The notes under the pieces were generated by a model. That model did not search any database. It saw only the letters and a program-made list of their open reading frames with translations, and was not told the origin of the DNA. This document shows, in pieces, positions 24,801 through 36,800 of a DNA stretch of 64,000 bases. The stretch lies in the NCBI GenBank assembly GCA_002914805.1, contig JXTB01000236.1:514050-578049 (forward strand), given 5' to 3'. Positions within the stretch are counted from its first letter, which is position 1. Each line of letters starts with the position of its first letter. Position numbers and translations under genes: made by a program. The DNA is from Parasponia andersonii. Its lineage: Eukaryota > Streptophyta > Magnoliopsida > Rosales > Cannabaceae.

Positions 24801-27800
24801 AGGTAGGGCCAAGGACGGCCCATCTGAAAGTGTTGCGGTGCTCTACCCATTAGGTCGTGTCCATGATATGGGCCAACCCGGTTGGCTTGAGGAGACTAAG
24901 CTCGGCTTGTATGTTCGAACGCAGCCCATTTACAAACGTGCTCTTGAGCACTGGGGCAAGGATGTCATGGAGTGAAGAGGCTAACAACTCGAAACAATGG
25001 CGACAGTCACAAACGGAGTCATCCTAATGAAGAGCGAAGAGCTTGCAATAGACAGTGGCCTCGGGTGAGGATTGAAAACGCTGCAACAACATTAATTTGA
25101 GCTCGGCTCAATTGCAAAACAGGGGACGCCTTTCCTCCCATTGCAACCAAACAATAGCATCGTCGTCCATGCACACAGCTACGACTTCAAGCTTCTTTGT
25201 CTCCGAGAGGTGATTGAGATGGAAGTAGTGCTCGGCACAAAATACCTAACCTTCGGGGTTCTTGGCCTCAAATATTGGAAGCTCCAGGCGACGAAAGCGG
25301 TTGTCGCCAGGTGAAAAGAGAGAATTGCCACTCGACGATTGAGGATTGGAACACATCACACCACTAGCTGATTTGGGCAGATCCTCCGCAGTTGGTTGCT
25401 GGACAGGCGGGGGTAGAGCCGCTAGCAGTGATGCCAGAGTGGTCGGGGTGGAGCAATTGCTTGATTTTGCTCATGATCGAGCCTAGATTAGTGCGAAGCC
25501 AATCAAGTTCGTGGTCAGTTTCGCTCTAAGATTGGGCTAGCTTTTCTTCCAGGGACTCCAAGCGAAAATCCATTTTAGTCTGTACCATTCCCAGACCGAC
25601 GGCTCTAATACCAAGAAAGTAACACCGACAGAATAAAAGTGGAGAATATGGAGACTGTTATTGAGATGGAAAGAGAAATACAGGACACCCATGTTGTTCG
25701 AGAGCCTGGCCTCTCCACAAAAGTTCCCACTACCTTCCTACCTTCTCTCTCATTTACTCCTTTTTCCCTCTAACCAATTCGGTTACCTCCCTCTAACAAA
25801 CTTCTCATTACAGAATTCCCTTCCCATAACCTACCTGAGCTCTCTCTCACCAAACTGCCACTTAAGGTGACAACAACACTCCCACATCATCGCCTTTGTG
25901 TGCGTTGTCCAGTGAGGTGGCTTGACCAAGTGGATGTGGTTGTCGCTTCCTAAGCCTCACATAAGTAAAGCGCATTGGGCTTATCAAAATACTCATAGCT
26001 CGGTGTTCCTCGTGCAACTAAAAAGACTCTAATGTCTGAAAGATGATGGTAAACCAAATGAAGACAATAGTACGAAATTAGGAAGTCCTCCTGCAATCAA
26101 CTAAAGAGAATTTTTTAATAAAGATCAACTAAACAAACTTTGATGCCTGTTGCCATGCCTAATTGTACAAATACATGTAACAAAGTTACAAGTAACATGA
26201 ACTCAAAGTTAACTAGACACTTGTCATTTTGGAGAAAAATTGCAAAAAATGTTTTTTTAACCTTTTTCTTATTCAAATGCCAAAAACATATGGGAATTAT
26301 TGCAGAATATTCAATGAATTAAAAACTCACAAATTGAGCCAATCAGTCACATGGCGACATAATAAGTCAAAGAAATCCATTTTCAAATGCCTAAACTTCA
26401 TATATAATATCACGAAAGGAAAACACAATAATCTCAAGCAGAATATTGTGTCCACCTAGAAATTAAATTTTTCAGCACAAAATCATTCTTTAAGTTTATA
26501 CCATAAAGGGACTTGGGATCTTCTCTATAAAGTTTGGCCAGTATTAAACTTCAAAAATATCACATTGTCAGGCATCATTTACACATTAAATTCTATTCTC
26601 TGCTTGAATTTGTAGCCATGCAGCAGAGACTTTTCATGACCGAGGATCTTTACTTGAACTATGATGGAAAGAGTGACAAAGCGTCAATACAATGGGGGCA
26701 TTAGCTCAGCTAACGCAAGTTTATGTCAATGCACTAGGTAATTTGGATTGTTAACAGTCAGTTGAACTACAAGTGAAAGGTTTTGATAGAAGACTCACTA
26801 ATGTTTGTAGGTGTTGGTGTCTGGATTGAATAGTTAAAGGTTTGATTGTGAATGAAAGTATAGAGACAATAGTTCTGATACCAATATCACAAGTGAAATG
26901 GTCTTTTTGGGTTTGAACTTTCACTATACTAGAAATTGATAACCATTAGTGGTTACAATGAGATGACAGGTTGATGTGAATGAGCTTGTTAAGCAGCTAG
27001 CGGTTGGCTGGATTAAGGTGAGTAAGAGAATTCACACAAACTATTGCAACAAAACCCATTCAGTGCACTATGGTGGATATTGAACAATGAATGTCAGTGA
27101 AGAGCTATTGTGCCCAAACAGTAAATATCATAATCTAAGTGACAGAAGCCCACTCACAAAGAGGGTTATCCAAAAAACATAATTTCATCAGTTCTGGAAA
27201 TTTTGAAACTAGTCCTTATTTTAAGCTAATCATCCTAATTTGCTTCATTTTGAAAATTCAAACCTGCTGTTTAAAATGCATATTATTTTTATTCCTTTCA
27301 ATAGGAAAGTTCCCAAGTATTTCTCAAGTTGTTTCAACGACTATACACTTCTAATCTTTCAAGGGGTAGAAATACCAAATACCACAACATAAATAGTCTA
27401 ATACCTTTCTGTATAAAAGGATTCCTAAACGCAAATACAGCATACTGATAGGCCTCCTATTCGCCTCTACATATGTGAGGCGTAAAAAGAAAAACTTCGA
27501 CTGATAAAGGGTAGAAGGGTCTTTTGCAATTGTGAGGGTCAAAACAGAGTGATATTGGCTGGGATATTGATTCAGTTAGCTATATTCTACTAATTTGTTA
27601 GGGAGAACAATGGAAGAGTGGGAGGATGATACAGAGCGGGAGAGGGCTGAAGGAGTCCTTTTTTCTTATGGATTTTCTGGATTGTAATTAGAGCTAAGCT
27701 CTAGGAGAGAACAAGCCTCTCGAAAGCCTGGAGTTCATTATCTACTCTTTTCTATCAATAAAACTACCCACAATTCAATCTTTTCTCTTAAACTATTTAC

Positions 27801-30800
27801 TGTACTTGTTGCAATTTCTAGATTTTCTATCAGATTAGTATCAAAGCACGACGATTCTGAGTATGGCGGGCAAGACTCGAGAAAGCCGCATGGAATTGGT
27901 AAAGGACTAACTGAAGGAACTTCGAGCTGGAACTGGATGATAGCAATCAACACCTTTCCCACATCGAGAAGCACCTTGAATCCATCTTACTGCACCTCAC
28001 TCAACAATCCCAGAAATCTACCATGCCTGGTGTCTAAATTGAACTTGGCTTTGGAACCCATGGCTAGATATGGGGTTGTAATGGGCATGGGAACCACAGT
28101 CTGAGGAGATGGAGTTAGCAAGCAAATCTTGGTGGAGTCCCTAGGTGATGTGGAAGTTGTGGAAGATTTCATTCCGCTTGAGTTGGGTGGCCATGATATC
28201 ATTTTAGGCATGTAGTGGCTTATTACTTTGGGCAGAATGAGTGTAATTGGAAGACTTTGACAATGAAATTTCAAGTTGGCACACCTTACATTACAATACT
28301 GCTCCCCCGAGGCTGTGTAGAACCCGTCTCTTTGAAAGCCGTGATTCGTACCATTATGCATGAGGGACAAGGAGTGATGGTTGAATATGGATATTTGGGG
28401 CTAGAACGTGACGTGCCAACAGATACAATACCCAACCTGGCTCAATAGCTAGTTTCCGCACATGAGCCATTGTTTGCCTCACCTGAAGGCTTACCTCCAT
28501 GCTTGGGTCAAGAACACAACATCGTGTTAAGGGAAGGCGTACCACAAGTGTACAACCTTATCGAAACCCACAAGCGCAAAAGGATGAAATCAAACGATTG
28601 GTCAAAGAGACATTAGCAGCGGGTACGGCCAGTAATTTTCTACACGACACGACTCGAAAACGATACAAAATAAATGGGTTTTAGTAACCCATTTAATTAA
28701 ACGAGTCATTTTTGTGTCGTATCAACACTACACTAATACAACATATTTATTAATACTTTAGTGTTTAAAATCTGATTTTGATTAATTCTAAACATATTTA
28801 CGTGTGTAAAGTTAAATTTATTATTTCAAAATCGTGCTAAATTAGAGTAATTGTGTTAATTTTAAATAGTCATGTTAAACAGATCATAATATAATTCATG
28901 ACACATTTATTAAACGGATTACACGTGTCGTGTCGTGTTACACATGTATTAATCATATTATATTCAGGTTTAAGTTTTCGACATATTTATTAATTGTGTC
29001 GTGTTCGGATTAGGGTGTTATCATGTCGTGTCGACAACACGACAAGATAACAAGAATTGCTAGCCCTAGCAGCGGAAGTGATACATTCGACCAATAGTAC
29101 TTTCTCTAGTCCACTCTTGATAGTGAAAAAAAATGACAGGATTTGGAGCTTTTGTGTTGATTACCAAGCACTGAACAAGGAGACCATGCTAGATAAATTT
29201 ACCATTCTAGTCATTGACGAACTATTGGATGAATTATGGGGAGCTACGATATTTACCAAACTTGATCTCAAGTCCGGTTAGCACCAAATCTAAATGAAAG
29301 CTCAGGATGTGCCCAAAACGGCTTTCTGAACCCGTGATGGTCACTATGAGTTCTTGGTCATACCCTTCGGATTGACCAACGCACCGGCCACTTTCCAAGC
29401 CCTCATGAATGATGTGTTCAGGCCATTTCTCTGTAAGTTTCTGTTAGTATTTTTTGATGGCATCCTCATTTATAATCACAGCATGGAGTCTCATTTACAA
29501 CACTTGCAAGTTGTTTTTACTATATCAAAGTTTTTACTATATCAAAAGAAGAGCAACTCTGTGTCAATAAGAAGTGCTTATTTGCTCAAGCCAAGTTGGA
29601 ATATTGCGGACACGTGATTTCAGCTATAGGGATACAAGTTGATCCTTCCAAGGTGCAAGTGATGTTGGAGTGGCCTATTCCAACAACGCTCAAGGAGTAG
29701 CGTTTAAACGACTGAAGTAGCAATGACCCAAGTGCCGGAGCTAGCCTTACCAGATTTTTCTTGCAATAGACGTGTCTAGGTTTGGGGTCAGAGTGGTCCT
29801 AATGCAAAACAACCACCCGACAACATACTTCAGCCAAACAAAGTCACCGCGAGCACATAACAAGTCTATGTATGATAGGGAATTAATGGCAATTGTCCTC
29901 GCAATCCAAAAATTGCAATAACTCCCAGGACGCAAGTTTGTTGTCTGAATGGATCAAAAAAGCCTCAATTTCTTGTTGGAACAACGGTTGGTCAGTCATG
30001 AGCACAGATCATGGTTAACTAAGCTCTTAGGTTATGACTTCGACATTCAATACCGTCCAAGGTTGGAAAATAAAGCCGCTGACACGCTGTCCCGCTTGCC
30101 TTGTTCTTCGGAGATGGCTACCTTAACAACTCCCCATGTTGTGTCGAGTGGGAATCAATGACCAAACACAATGAGCAAGACACCTTCCTAGCAAAAATCA
30201 AGCAAAAAATTAGCGAGCAAAATGGTCCACGTGCCGGCTTTTCTATAGAACATGGCATTTTGATGCTTAAAGGACGAAGGGTGTTTTCCAAGCAATCTCC
30301 TCTGTTACCAATTCTCATGAAGGAATACCATTGCTCGCAGCGAGCAAAATGGTCCACATGTTGGTTTTTCTCTGGAACATGGCATTTTGATGTTTAAAGG
30401 ACGAAGGGTGCTTTCCAAGCAATCTCCTCTCTTACCAATTCTCATGAAGGAATACCATTGTTTGGTTGTAAAGGAACGTTCGGGGGTCCATAAGACACAC
30501 CAACGATTGGCTAGTGAACTATTTTGGGTGGGGATGCGAAAAGACATTGAGAAATTTGTCTAGCAATGTGACATTTGCCAATGCCATAAGTAAATGACCA
30601 TGACACCAACGGGACTATTACAACCCCTACCATGCCAGAAAAGGTTTGGGACGATATTACAATGGACTACATAGAAGGGTTGACTTGTTCTGAGGGTATG
30701 GACACAATTTTGGCTGTAGTGGATGGACTCAGCAAGTATGCTCATTTTCTACCCCTTAAGCACCCTTTTTCAGCTCATGGCATTCCGGAGTCCTTTGCTA

Positions 30801-33800
30801 AGTTGTGAGACGTCATGGCATGCCACGGACCATTATATCAGATCAGGACAGTTGCTCATGAGCAAATTCTAGCTGGAATTGTTCAAGTTGCAGGGTTTGT
30901 GAATCGGTGCTTAGAAACTTACCTTCGTTGCTTCACTTCGGCAAAACCAAAGCAGTGGTCAACTTCGCTCCATTGGATTTCGTGTCACACAAGCTTAGGG
31001 AAGACACCCTTCTATGCACCATAGGTCGTGACCCACTGCCATTACTTCTATATGAAGCTAGGTCTACAATAGTGGCAGTGGGGCGAGTCTTATTAGACAG
31101 AGATGAAATGCTCGATGAGTTGAAGATGTTATTGTTGTGAGCTCAACATAGGATGAAACTTCATGCTGATAAGACACACCAGATCAAGTTTCATGTGGGG
31201 TACTTAGTGTACTTGAAACTATGGCTGTATCGGCAAAAATCACTCACTCAAAGGAAGTACGAGAAGCTAGCAGCTTGCTATTATGGTTCGTATCTGGTGA
31301 TGGAGCGAGTGGGAGCAGTAGCTTATCGATTGGAGTTACCTTCCACTGCAAGATTGCACCCAATTTTCCATATGTCCCAGCTTCAAAGTGCCATTGGTGC
31401 TTCTAACTCATCTTGGGATATTCCCCCAAAACTTACCACCAACCTTGAGTTGGTAGTGGAACCCTAGTCTGTTTCGGTTGTACGCTAGAACTTAGCGGGA
31501 CAAGCAGATGTTCTTATTTCTTGGAAGGATATGCCAGCATTTGAAGCCACTTGGGAGTCATTTGACAAGATTCAGCAGTAGTTTCCAGAGTTTAACCTTG
31601 AGGACAAGGTTCTTTCGTTGGGCAGGATTCACTTTACCTATGTGAGGCGTAAAAAGAAAAACTTAGACTGATTAAGGGCAGAAGGGTCTTTTGACATTGT
31701 GAGGGAAAGAACGGAGAGTGGCTGGGATATTGATTCAGTTAGCTATATTTTGTTAGTTTATACGGGGAGAACGATGGAATGGGAGGACGATATAGAAAGG
31801 AAGAGGGCTGAAGGAGTTCTTTTTTCTTGTGGATTTTTTGGATTGTAATTAGAGATGAGCTCTAGGAGAGAATAGGCCTCTCGAAAGCTTGATGTTCATC
31901 ATCTACTCTTTTGTATCAATAAAACTACCCAGAATTTAGTCTTTTCTCTTAAACTGTTTACTGTACTTGCTGCAATTTCTGGATTTTGTATCACATACCT
32001 CTCTCCTAGGTAGTCCAGCTAGAGTGAGCTTAACACTCTGTTGTTGAGCCTGTATAGTAGCAAGCGTTGGTGCTGATCGATCAATGGGGTGATTGAACTT
32101 GCATCGTTCACCAAACTTGCATTCCCCGGTCTTCATATAGAACTACAACATTAAAAAAGAGCAGAATTCTTGAACATGCACATAGCTATCAAGAGTACAT
32201 GAGTTCATGGAACAAGCAAGTAATTACAAATCATTTATGAATAAAACCTGTAGGAAGTTAAACAGACTTATGTCCAAGCAAAGGAAACAAATACTCATGG
32301 AACAAGCAAGTAATTACAAATCATTTATGAATAAAACCTGTAGGAAGTTAAACAGACTTATGTCCAAGCAAAGGAAACAATTACTTAAACTGCATAAAAA
32401 TGAATGTCTTGGCATTCAGCAAAACGTCTTTTACTTTTCTCATTGATGACGCCATAAGTAGAAACAATTCTTCAAACTAAGATAAAATTTTTGAGTACTT
32501 TAGCCAAAATTTACACTAGAAGATCAAATACTTGAATTGCATGAGTCTGCATGTGTCATAATATTCAAGGAAATTTTGTTTGACTTCTCTCGCTAGCAAT
32601 ATGACAAGAACTCAAAATTTTCTCTAAACTAGTCATGTTACTTCTTTCATAAAAAGTCACCAAAACAACAAATAAGTTCTCCCATAGACAAAGAAGCTAA
32701 ACGAACGTTTAAGTACTGATCTCCCACTCCACTTCTAGGATTACCATACAGAATCCAAGTTAATAGGCAAGGGTCAAATGCATCAAAGAATCCGAATTTA
32801 TTACAAATATATTAAATACAACACACACACACGAAAACAAGAGAGAGAGAGATGCGTACATCGCATTCCATCTGTCCAGGGCGTTGAGGGTAGACAGTTG
32901 GGCCCACTCCCACCTGAAATAGGAAAATAAATAAACATGCATAACTTCTCAAGAAAATTACCACAATGAAGTTCCAAAAGGGGAAGAAAGCATAAATGTG
33001 ACACAGACTATTAGGAAATAAAAAACAGTTATGATGCAAATTGGAAAGACGAAGGAAGAAAGAAACAAAAAAAAATTGATTGCACAAATACTCGGGCATA
33101 GCAATAACATAATCAGATCAAAAGGAGAGAGAGAGAGAGAAAGAAGAGCATAAACGTGACACAGACTACTAAGAATTAAAACATAGTTATAAGCACATTA
33201 GGAGGGGGAAAAAGAAACTTTTGATTGCACAAATACTCAAGCATGACAATAACATAATCAGATTAAAAGGAGAGAGAACCCAGAAAGAGACTTTCGATTA
33301 CACAAATAATAAGGCATGACAATAATTAAAAGCAGAGAAGGAGAGAGGGGGAGAGGGAAAAAAACCCCAAAAAGAAACTTTTGATTGCACAAATGCTCAG
33401 GCATGAGAATCACAAAATCATATTAAAAGGAAGAAGGGATATGAGAGAGAGAAAGAGGAAAAAAGAGCCCAAAAGAAGAAACTTAAGATTGCACAAATTC
33501 TCAAACAAGGCAATAACATAATCAGATTAAATGGAGGGAGGAAGGAGATAAGGGAGTGAGCGAGCTTCCATGAGAGATTATGCAACCGACATGCAGCTCA
33601 GATTCGACTTATTGACGGTCGTGCATGAGATCGCATGAGACCACTTCGATTATGAGCCAGGATGCGAACATAGCGGGGAGAGAGAGAGAGAGAGAGAGAG
33701 CACAATTTACGCGAAATCAATTGATATATAAGAAAACCAATTTACCCTTGCCTGAGCCACTCCAAGGTCAATTGTTTAATACAAAGAAGCAAAGAGAGAT

Positions 33801-36800
33801 TTTCAATGAAATAACACAATTTACTGGAAATCAAGTGACATATAAGAAAACCAATTTACCGTTGCCTGAGCCAATCTAGGGTCAATTGTTTGATACAAAG
33901 AAGCAACTGGATTGACAACTCCAATGTTCAGACCAGCTGCTGGAGAAGCTACGAATGCATGGCTAAGTGCAGCCGCAGGGGGATTGATTGCTACAAATAT
34001 CTCAGCAATGAATTACTTAAGCACAATATTCAATAAACCCCTGGAAAACTACTAAATATGGAAATGGATCCATTAAACAAACAACATAACAACACACATA
34101 CCGTTCCTGTCAGGATGACTGTAGCGGCAAGTGATACCATACTTGCAACTGATGTAAGAAAAACAAAAGCAATTGAAGTATTTTTCCCCATTACATATTT
34201 TCAGAAAAAATGATTAAGAACAACAGACAAAATTAACCTGCCAGTTTTCAGGTAGAATGGACAATCTGGTTCACCCTATAAGAATGAAAGATACAATCAA
34301 TCGAAATTGCAGTATTACGAAAGTTAAGTGCCAAAAAAAAATGGCATCTACCAACTTAACGAAAATAGAGGAAACCCAAACTACCAATGGCCAACTCAAG
34401 CCATCTCTACTTCTGACTTCCATAAAGCATTCATTAACAATACTCGTAAGCATGAACAGATTGCCAACACAATCTACAATGCAGTAAAAATTTTCTGGAA
34501 CTAAGATCAGGGTCGGACTCAGATCAGGAGTAGAAAAGTGAAAGCAAGGGAATGGCATGACCACACATGAAAATCCTTCTAATCCTGGAGAGGCTATTGT
34601 ACTGGTCCTTTGTCTTTCCAGCCATTACTTCCTCATTATAGGATTCACTCAAAGTTAGGTAGTTTATGATACAAACACACACTTACAAGATAAAAGGAAC
34701 TAAGAAAAGCTGTTGGGCCACCCCTTCAATATAATGCTTGACCATCTATACACCAAGTTCTAATATATTCTCCTTCATTCCTTTTCTTAATAATAACAAC
34801 AATATGCTTCTCTATTTTCCTCTTTTCCCTTCCTCTTTTCATGACATGTGGTATAGTTTTCCGTGTCTTTTCAGTCTTGCTTAAGTAGAGAACTTTACCT
34901 AATGCATAAAAACTTCAAGAGAATTGTTGACTTTAAAAAAAGAAAAAAAAAATTGTAACTTCTTTTACAAATTTGTGGATATTCCAAAACTGTTATTGCT
35001 TGAAGTTTGTCATTTTAGTTTTAGCATTATTTCGGATCCTACAGTCCTATATTCAATCCCCAAAACCAATTTAATAAACTTGTTCATAAGTTAAGGCACC
35101 AGAAGAAAGAATAGCAAAATGCACCACTGGAAAGAAAGAGAAACTTTTTCTCCACCAGCTGTGCAGTCATAGCCCCAAAAACCTTCTGAAGAAAAAGAAA
35201 ACTAAGCGAACATTGAGTAATATACACGAGCAGCACAAGCACAACTACTGAGACTCATTAACTACTGTCCATTAATTTCCAAAACTACATTACCGGTCTT
35301 ATAGGAAGTTCTTTGGTGTTATAATATAGAGCTGGCGTGAATGACTCAGAAGATTTCACATGTTTTGCATCTCCAGTTGTTCCCTCCATCTTAACTGCTT
35401 CATATTGGCTAGATCCATTCTCTTGTCCAGCTGATGGTACATCGATATCTTTTGGGTGATTAAACTTGCAGGTTGAACCAAACTTACATGTTCCAGTCTT
35501 CAAGTAGAACTGTTCAAAATTGGGATTTAAGGATTTTATATATACATACCCACAAGTGATGTCTGGAGGATAACCAAATATCCAAAACAAGAATGTAAAT
35601 TGCTAGATAGATAAATTCTCCAACCAAAAAGCAAAGATAATTATCTTACAGCACACGGGGGTTCAGAAGGCCTCTCAGGTAAGGCAGAGGCATCACCATT
35701 TTCTGAAGCAACCTAAATCCAAAATAGATTTATCACTGTAACTAAGGGAAATAAAAGCACAAGATAGTCAATTCTCACATATCCCCATGCACTTGTACTT
35801 ACTGCAGCAGCCAAATGATCCTTTGGATGATTAAACTTGCATCTCAAGCCAAATTTGCATCTTTGAGTTTTCAGAAAGTACTGCAACAAATGAAATGTGC
35901 ACAGAAGTATTAAATACTTCAAGTTCACAGATGCATATACAAATTTCTGCAGAAGGATCACAGTTTGGAATACAACGTACAGGACAATCTGGCAACCCTG
36001 GTCTCTCAGGAAGGTCGTCACTAGCAACAAGTGCTACCTAGATGAACAGGAGATCAAATCATTGTCTCATTAGAATGTATTAAATAATAGTTGAGGACAT
36101 GACATGAGAATAGCATACAAATAGAGAATGGTTATCAAACACACACAAAAAAAAAGGAAGAAGAAGAAGAAATACTGCAATTTCTAAGGCTAATATATCC
36201 CACAGCGAAAATTGAAAAAGGCAGCAGTATAGACTCTGTTTCTAGAAAAGTTTTGATCAGTGAATCCTCTACATAGGCATCTCTTTAATCATGGAAATAA
36301 TCTGTCATGATACAGCAGTACAATTTTACATAAAATGCTGCGCAAGAAAGACTTGCGTTTATAAATAGCCATGAGATCTTGGTAGCCCTAACACTTTAGA
36401 AAAATCAGCATGGACTAAAGATTCAGTGTCATGAGGTTAGAAAAAAAGAAGACATTTTATGATGCTTAACATGCATATAATGCTAGTTATATATAAACAT
36501 GCAGCAAAAAGGAAACAAATCAGAAGAGTTCCTTACAAGATTCAAAAAAGATATATGACAATAACCATGCTATCTCAGTATCTCTTCCTATTTCTAAGAA
36601 TAAAGCATCGCCAAACTTCCATTATATGCATTTAGCAACATTTACAAACACATACAAAAAAATCGCAACATAACCAACAAACTATGCTTTAATAGCACAT
36701 AGAACATAGCTCAAACAAAGTACAACATGCAAATGACATTCAACATGTTGGAGTTTTGGAAAGTGAGATATTGATAGTCTCAATGATAAGCTAATCGGTA

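Larger units (their letters stand above)
22452..25961 (-). mobile_element. Reina-like Ty3/gypsy chromovirus A, internally deleted, in HUA1 intron 11
   Basis: Two repeats of about 340-353 bp (22452-22804 and about 25624-25961) share ggacacccaggttgttcgag-type sequence and end in ..cctcaca. Between them the minus strand reads gag, protease, part of RT, the end of integrase and a chromodomain-like tail. At 25600-25613 the minus strand has TGGTATTAGAGCCG, an initiator-tRNA-Met type primer-binding site. Short LTRs, this coding order and the C-terminal chromodomain fit the Reina clade. A clear target duplication was not found (taag occurs at both edges but also next to the inner LTR edge). It lies in the same orientation as HUA1, so its LTR polyadenylation signals would read in the sense direction. 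Confidence 0.85.
27863..31640 (+). pseudogene. Chromovirus B gag-pol remnant
   Basis: A gag N terminus ([13 protein letters not shown], 27863) is soon followed by protease C-terminal sequence ([14 protein letters not shown], then [18 protein letters not shown]), so about 300 residues are missing. RT starts near 28499 ([18 protein letters not shown]), is interrupted by the MITE, and resumes at 29068: [42 protein letters not shown], with the YxDD site changed to FFDG (about 29450). RNase H is seen at 29740-30110 ([37 protein letters not shown]), the end of integrase at 31141-31467 ([24 protein letters not shown]) and a chromodomain at 31500-31580 ([19 protein letters not shown]). Many stops; not functional. 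Confidence 0.88.
27474..31993 (+). mobile_element. Reina-like Ty3/gypsy chromovirus B, inserted at the HUA1 intron 11 splice donor
   Basis: LTRs are 27474-27832 and 31641-31993; both begin TGTGAGGCGTAAAAAG and end ..TATCA. cata is present immediately outside both ends (27470-27473 and 31994-31997), a 4-5 bp target duplication. Just inside the 5' LTR lies TTAGTATCAAAGC, a diverged initiator-tRNA-Met primer-binding site. Plus-strand order is a gag start, the end of protease, RT, RNase H, integrase and a chromodomain, all with stops. Gag capsid, zinc knuckle and protease active site are deleted. The 3' LTR ends 5 bases before HUA1 exon 11. It is antisense to HUA1 and contains a MITE. Confidence 0.92.

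Noticed and set aside
32207..32446. 79-residue protein with two identical 30-residue repeats
   Set aside because: It is a by-product of the 90-bp duplication in HUA1 intron 10, on the opposite strand.
33120..33560. Possible CRISPR-like array
   Set aside because: The repeats are diverged, of unequal spacing, purine-rich and inside a plant intron; it is a minisatellite.
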